Shown piece by piece: positions 62,083-64,000 of a stretch of 64,000 nt of DNA. Position numbers and translations under genes: made by a program. Within the stretch, counting starts at the first letter, position 1, and each line of letters begins with the position of its first letter. This DNA is from Linyphia triangularis (Eukaryota; Arthropoda; Arachnida; Araneae; Linyphiidae), in contig OZ021726.1 in assembly GCA_963978545.1 (NCBI GenBank), positions 34,072,459 through 34,136,458 on the forward strand. Reading direction: 5' to 3'. Under the pieces are notes generated by a model, which was given only the letters and a program-made list of their open reading frames with translations, did not search any database and was not told the DNA's origin.

Positions 62083-63615
62083 TAAGTTACGCAACTTTAC
62101 TTTTTATAGGTTTTATAGGTAAGTTTCTTGAACCAGTTTATTCAGTTGGAGTTTTTTTTATGAAAAGTTATCTTTGTATGCAATATTTAATAGCAATATT
62201 GTGTGAAAATATTCAACCTCACTTTATTTTAGTTTCAAAACAGTTCAGACCGTTCTATATTGTCAGTCATTATTCATGTAAACTAATATACAAAGCATTT
62301 AAATGTATATTGTCTTTGCACAAAGTTAGTGTTTGCCAAGTTCATGGAAATGCCAAAGTCTTGAAAATTTGTTTTCAGACCTGAAAGATAATTAAAATGT
62401 CAAAGGAGGTAGGTATTTTAGGATGGAATCTGGGGAAATTTTTTAATGATAAAGTAGATATCTTTGAAAGGGTACTCTGAATTCTGCTTGTATATTTTAG
62501 AGCATGTGTAGATGGTAGAGTGAAATGATTGGGAGCACCTGTATTGTGTGTGGTAAATGTATGGGTCATGTTTTCTAGGTATATTCATAAACATTTTGTA
62601 ATATAAAGGCTTGCCTATTTCCAGAAACCGAATGAAAGTGGACATTTCTTGTACTGGCTTATCAATTGTAGATGTTGACGATAAATTGTGGGGTCTGAGT
62701 TTAACAATATTTAATTTAATTTTTCATCAATTTCTCAGACTGTATAGCTGAGTCTTTTAATCTACTTTGCTTCGATATACGAGGTTAGTGTTGATAAGAT
62801 CTAGGTAAAAAGTTGACTTGTCGTTTGGTTGTGAAAATATAGTATGTATATGTACATAAAATTTGGAATGTGCTTGATAATTCTTAACTAAGCATAGTTG
62901 TTCTTAGTTAAAAGGTAAGATTTGTGGATAAAATGTTTCAAACTATTTAACTGGTATAAAAATGGTGATCTTGGGAACAACCATTGGGTGAAAATACATA
63001 TACAAGTTTGTAAGAAGTCGAATCCAAAAATACCGCTAATAGGTTTCTCAAGCAACTTTAGGTCAGTAAAGATGCTTTTGTTTCTTTAAGATGAATTCAT
63101 TTCCTTTCCCTGGTTACATATATTTAGAAAAACAATTTTTGTGTAATAAAACTAAAATTATCGTATCAAGAAATAATTTAATTTTAATTAAATCTCTACA
63201 AAAACTAATCCACAGTAATACTAATGTTCTTTTGAAATCATAATTTTAAGTTCTAATTCAACTTGAACATATTTATTGCTTGATATAAAATATTTACGTT
63301 TTAACTCTATTTTTAAAAATGTTCGGGAGACTTGCTGTACTTTTTTGATTAACGACAAAGATATTTAAAAAATTTAGGAAGAATTTTAAAACTTTCCCTT
63401 GGTAATTAAATGATTTCAAAAACACTCAATTATCCTTTTCTATTTTACTGTACCATTTAATGTTAATCTTTAACAATCAATTTTAGGCAATATCACTGAA
63501 CCGTATTAAGTAAGTTGGACTTAAAAGTTCCAGTATTCAAATTCCTTTTTGTAATGCGCACAAATTGGCTAATTTTATTTAGTAATTTTTATCAAATCTT
63601 TATTCTTGTTACAGC
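62083..63615. other. AT-rich sequence, no gene seen
   Basis: Would be an intron if the flanking candidate exons are real. The open frame running on from 62082 to 62384 reads through the strong donor and is probably chance. Confidence 0.4.
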
Positions 63616-63968
63616 TGATTTATATTAGGTTCATACCATGTTTTGGGAACGCTCTCAGATATACATGACTACAGTGGAGAAACAATAATTCTAGATGAAC
63701 ACTTCAGTGGAAAATCAGAAATGTTATTGCTGCTAATCCTTATTACTATGTTCTTCTGGGATGGATGTTCCAATTTTAAAAGGGGTTGAGTCTCTGCCAT
63801 GAAATGGGAGCAACTTTCAAAAAGTACCAGTCCGATGACCTTGATGTTTCAGATCAGCATTTTCTCATCTCTGCTGAGCTAACACCGAAAACGTCCTTTT
63901 ACACTGTGCAACAAAGCTTCTGCAAAACAATGTTTCTCATTTCAAATTGTAAAAAAAAAAAAAAAAAA
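63616..63968 (+). other. Possible 3'-terminal exon or retroposon end with A-run
   Basis: Preceded by a strong acceptor (CTTTATTCTTGTTACAG). About 330 bp of visibly less AT-rich sequence follows, ending in an A20 run (63949-63968) without a nearby AATAAA. No coding similarity recognised. Either a terminal exon or the tail of a retroposed RNA. Confidence 0.3.
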
Positions 63969-64000
63969 ATGTAAAAACATTTTTGTTTTATTGAATAAGA

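Noticed and set aside
62010..62384. 124-codon open frame as a gene
   Set aside because: It reads through a strong splice donor at 62083, is AT-biased and has no recognisable domain; only the first 102-nt segment is kept as a possible exon.

Overview
The window is nuclear DNA of an animal, very AT-rich, with split genes, GT-AG introns, polyadenylation signals and a heavy load of nested transposable elements. Gene content (neuroguidin and an Ecto-NOX protein) plus the mobile elements (Ty3/gypsy, Ty1/copia, BEL/Pao, Tc1, hAT, PIF/Harbinger, tRNA-derived SINEs, many foldback and short inverted-repeat elements) fit an arthropod. An arachnid such as a spider is my best guess, but that is inference and no species marker is present.

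Layout. Positions 1-24.3 kb hold the 3' half of neuroguidin (NGDN, + strand): seven short exons between 4065 and 24237, with correct phases and splice sites throughout; the upstream exons lie left of the window. Its introns hold a 1.5-kb element with 6-bp target duplications (6055-7523), a dead Tc1 transposase, several hAT-like short elements, a tRNA-derived SINE, a 3.3-kb old inverted repeat carrying a degenerate transposon gene (18281-21552), and an antisense three-exon MADF-domain gene (14222-16082).

24.3-36 kb is a transposon graveyard. A hAT (DUF4371-type) pseudogene is split by a 2.98-kb element, which holds a solo LTR, which in turn holds a foldback MITE: four levels of nesting. A second solo LTR, a PIF/Harbinger start fragment and a second SINE follow.

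36.0-50.55 kb is a block of young LTR retrotransposons: a gypsy element (- strand) that has lost RT, RNase H and the integrase core but keeps nearly identical LTRs; then a BEL/Pao element (+ strand) with matching LTRs and a 5-bp target duplication, whose gag is split by a complete, intact Ty1/copia element (- strand) with its own 5-bp duplication.

51.4-53.45 kb is an intact, single-exon Ecto-NOX (ENOX) gene of 685 codons with a promoter-like upstream region. The last 10.5 kb has no firm gene: a 717-bp inverted-repeat element, a perfect 429-bp tandem duplication and two possible orphan exons.

The only host genes I can support are NGDN (ribosome biogenesis and translational control) and ENOX (plasma-membrane NADH/thiol oxidation); the MADF gene could be host or transposon-derived. 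No functional link between them is visible. All calls rest on reading the sequence and on remembered family motifs; no database search was run.
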